7,311 bases of DNA. Source: Actinomycetes bacterium. Its GTDB lineage: Bacteria; Actinomycetota; Coriobacteriia; WRKU01. This document shows positions 5,163 to 7,311 of this stretch, piece after piece. The translations under genes were made by a program, and so were the position numbers. Positions within the stretch are counted from its first letter, which is position 1. Each line of letters starts with the position of its first letter. The stretch lies in the NCBI GenBank assembly GCA_009781565.1, contig WQXV01000054.1, forward strand, positions 1 through 7,311, given 5' to 3'. The notes under the pieces are model-generated. The model did no database searches and had not been told where the DNA came from. It saw only the letters and a list, made by a program, of their open reading frames with translations.

Positions 5163-7311
5163 ATGAGTAATCACCACCCCAAAACACGGGTGATTCCGCC
5201 GTATGTTGATACGCAGACGGTCGATCTGCTCATGCGCGAATGTGGAGTCTCTCGCATTTGTGCTGAGACTCTCTGCTCGAGAGGATTGACCGATCCGGAG
5301 GCAGTCGAGCGGTTCTTGTCGGCAGATCTTGCCCGTGATTGGCTCGATCCGCACCTTATAGCGGGTATGACCGAGGTGGCAGCCCAGGTTGCTGATGCGG
5401 TGCGCGCGGGCAAGCACCTCGTCATATTCGGTGACTATGATGTCGATGGGGTGAGCGCGACCGCGATCCTTACGCGTGGACTGACCCGGTTGGGCGCGCA
5501 CGTCACACCGATCCTGTCGCATCGGCTCGAGGAAGGCTATGGGCTGTCCGAGAGCTCGATCGAGCGTATCACGACGCTGGACCCCGGACTGGTCATCACC
5601 GTCGATACCGGTATCTCTTCGCGTGAGCAGGTCGCACAACTCAAGGACAGAGGGATCGATGTGGTCGTGACCGATCACCACGAACCGGCCGATCTGATCC
5701 CGCACGATATTGCGATAGCCAACCCCAAGCTCGATCCCGACTATGGTGTCTCGCCACAAGACGGGGGCTGTGGCAACGAGCTTGCCGGAGCCGGGGTTGC
5801 CCTCAAACTGATACAGCTGGTCGGCGCGGCGCTCGGTCACGATGACCTGTGGCTCGACCTCCTCGATCTGGCGACCTTGGGGACGGTCGCCGATGTGATG
5901 CCGCTGCTCGGTGAGAACCGCGCGTTGGTAAAGGCAGGATTGGACAAGATGCGCACCGACCCCCATGTGGGGATCGCGATGCTCGCACGATCGGTCAAGC
6001 TCGATCTTGAAGCACTCAGCGCCGAGCGGATCTCGTACAGCTTGGCTCCGCGTATCAACGCAGCAGGGCGGATGGGCTCGCCTTTGGACGCGCTGAATCT
6101 GTTGCTGACCGATGATGAGGACGAAGCTCAGCACTATAGCGAGCTGCTCGACGAGCGCAACAAAGAGCGCCAAGAGGTCGAGACGGCACTCTCGCAGACG
6201 ATCCTGGCACAGCTTGATGAGACCTATGATGGCGAGCGCGGGATCGTGTTGGCCGGACAAGGTTGGCATGACGGAGTCAAAGGTATCGTAGCCTCACGTA
6301 TCGCCGAGCACTTCGGGGTGCCCACGATCCTGTGCTCGATAGAGGACGGGGTCGTCACCGGCTCGGGACGCAGTGTAGGCACCGTCGACCTGTTCGCAGC
6401 ACTGGAGGCGTGCAGCGCGCACCTGACCCGCTGGGGCGGGCACTGTGCTGCAGTCGGACTCTCGCTTGCCGATGACGATCTCGAACAGTTCCGGCATGCA
6501 TTCCTGGGTCACCTCGATACCTTGCCTGCCGAGCAGTTCAGTCACGGACGGGTCGCCGACGCCCACGTCTCACTGGCCGACATCTCACTCGGTCTGGTCG
6601 AGGAGCTGCGGAGTCTCGAGCCGTTCGGTGATGGTAACCCACGTCCCTCGCTCTATGCTCCCGGGATCCAGATCACCAACACCAACTGCGTGGGTAAAGA
6701 CGGCATCCATCTCAAGTTCGTCGCGGTCCAAGGCAAGAACAAGATTCCTGCCATCCAGTTTCGATCTCCCGATATCAATACCGAGATGGGCCGTTTCGAG
6801 ATGGCCGATATGACCTTCAGCCTCGACATCGATGAGTGGCAAGGAGTACGTCGTCCCAACGTGATCGTCTCGCAGCTTGATTTTTTGCGCGATCCGGACA
6901 GCGACGACCCGCACAAGAGCGAGTTTCTCGTCGACCTGTTCGAACACGCCGACGAGACGTTGGTCTATCGTGACTATGATGGCATCCTGGATGCCCCCTC
7001 GTTCTTCACCAAACTGACCGGGGTGACTTTTGAACGACGCCAAGAGTTGTTGGCACAGCTTACCGTCGAAGACGAGCTCGAACTGCGTCGCGATCTACGC
7101 AATGCCTATGACAGCAACGCCTGCGCGGTCTACTCGGTCCGACTCAACGCTCAGCTCGGCTTTCTCAATCGCGATCTGGCCGCGGTACTGGCTCCAGCAC
7201 TCGACGAGGGAGTGGTCTACCAGGTCGAGATAGGATCGATCACCGGAGGTGAGGACGGCAAGGCATATGGGCTCAACGTCGTGCTCCATCGTGCTGATCG
7301 GGCTGAGGCAG
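5163..7311 (+). CDS. recJ: Single-stranded-DNA-specific 5'-3' exonuclease RecJ, 3'-truncated by the window, with C-terminal HIRAN-like domain
   Basis: RecJ degrades single-stranded DNA 5' to 3' in recombination and mismatch repair. The window holds 716 codons with no stop, so the C-terminus is missing. The DHH domain has GDYDVDG (90-96), 'VDTG' (147-150), 'TDHHEP' (170-175), 'GTVADVMPL' with D244, and 'RINAAGRMG' (297-305), so all metal-binding motifs are intact. The DHHA1 domain has 'GWHDGVKGIVASRI' and GGH (425-427), followed by AAVG rather than the common AAAG. The OB fold starts at 'PFGDGNP' (487-493) and runs to about 590. After a linker, residues about 618-710 read as a HIRAN domain: 'GVTFERRQELLAQL', 'DELELRRDLRNAYDSNACAV', 'LGFLNRDLAAVLAP' and 'YGLNVVL'. 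ATG 5163 is the only suitable start; the ribosome binding site is weak (AGTAGG, 11 nt away). RecJ identity is firm and the HIRAN call is strong by eye. There is no metabolic link to the queuosine genes upstream. Confidence 0.95.
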   Translation, partial: MSNHHPKTRVIPPYVDTQTVDLLMRECGVSRICAETLCSRGLTDPEAVERFLSADLARDWLDPHLIAGMTEVAAQVADAVRAGKHLVIFGDYDVDGVSATAILTRGLTRLGAHVTPILSHRLEEGYGLSESSIERITTLDPGLVITVDTGISSREQVAQLKDRGIDVVVTDHHEPADLIPHDIAIANPKLDPDYGVSPQDGGCGNELAGAGVALKLIQLVGAALGHDDLWLDLLDLATLGTVADVMPLLGENRALVKAGLDKMRTDPHVGIAMLARSVKLDLEALSAERISYSLAPRINAAGRMGSPLDALNLLLTDDEDEAQHYSELLDERNKERQEVETALSQTILAQLDETYDGERGIVLAGQGWHDGVKGIVASRIAEHFGVPTILCSIEDGVVTGSGRSVGTVDLFAALEACSAHLTRWGGHCAAVGLSLADDDLEQFRHAFLGHLDTLPAEQFSHGRVADAHVSLADISLGLVEELRSLEPFGDGNPRPSLYAPGIQITNTNCVGKDGIHLKFVAVQGKNKIPAIQFRSPDINTEMGRFEMADMTFSLDIDEWQGVRRPNVIVSQLDFLRDPDSDDPHKSEFLVDLFEHADETLVYRDYDGILDAPSFFTKLTGVTFERRQELLAQLTVEDELELRRDLRNAYDSNACAVYSVRLNAQLGFLNRDLAAVLAPALDEGVVYQVEIGSITGGEDGKAYGLNVVLHRADRAEA

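Noticed and set aside
5097..6269. 390-codon open frame on the minus strand
   Set aside because: It is antisense to the conserved DHH core of recJ and its translation has no recognisable family pattern. It arises from GATC/CG-rich codon bias.

Overview
The window reads as ordinary bacterial chromosome, moderately GC-rich, with all convincing genes on the plus strand. The set is: a secreted or membrane-anchored hypothetical protein, a cold-shock protein, QueH, FolD, QueA, Tgt and the start of RecJ. The GC level, strongly ATC/GAT-biased codons, QueH in place of QueG, and a RecJ with extra C-terminal sequence suggest an actinobacterium, most likely Coriobacteriia. That placement is inference from general familiarity, not from a search. 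No rRNA, tRNA, CRISPR array, insertion sequence or phage gene was seen.

Layout: 45-773 encodes a single-pass membrane protein with an extracytoplasmic beta-rich domain resembling DUF4352. A 175-bp gap then carries a possible promoter and a compact inverted repeat just upstream of a cold-shock gene (949-1152). That gene is followed by a GC-rich palindrome plus T-run that looks like a terminator. Directly against the T-run is an extended -10 element placed so that queH (1245-1802) would be transcribed from its own start codon (leaderless). folD (1872-2729) has its own extended -10 and a Shine-Dalgarno sequence. queA (2758-3933) follows after 28 bp and tgt (3938-5059) after 4 bp. recJ starts at 5163 after a gap with a candidate promoter, and runs off the right edge.

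How the genes work together: Tgt exchanges the wobble guanine of GUN-anticodon tRNAs for preQ1. QueA adds the epoxycyclopentanediol ring from S-adenosylmethionine. QueH reduces epoxyqueuosine to queuosine. So the whole tRNA-level half of queuosine synthesis is here, with the folate one-carbon enzyme FolD in the middle. The genes that make preQ1 are not in the window.

Most interesting points: RecJ carries what reads as a HIRAN domain after its OB fold. Tgt has several substitutions in otherwise very conserved positions of the preQ1 pocket and tRNA-contact loop. queH looks leaderless. A perfect inverted repeat sits just before the cold-shock ribosome binding site. The tetranucleotide GATC is about 3.5 times more frequent than base composition predicts. 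I did not find a clearly novel multi-gene system.
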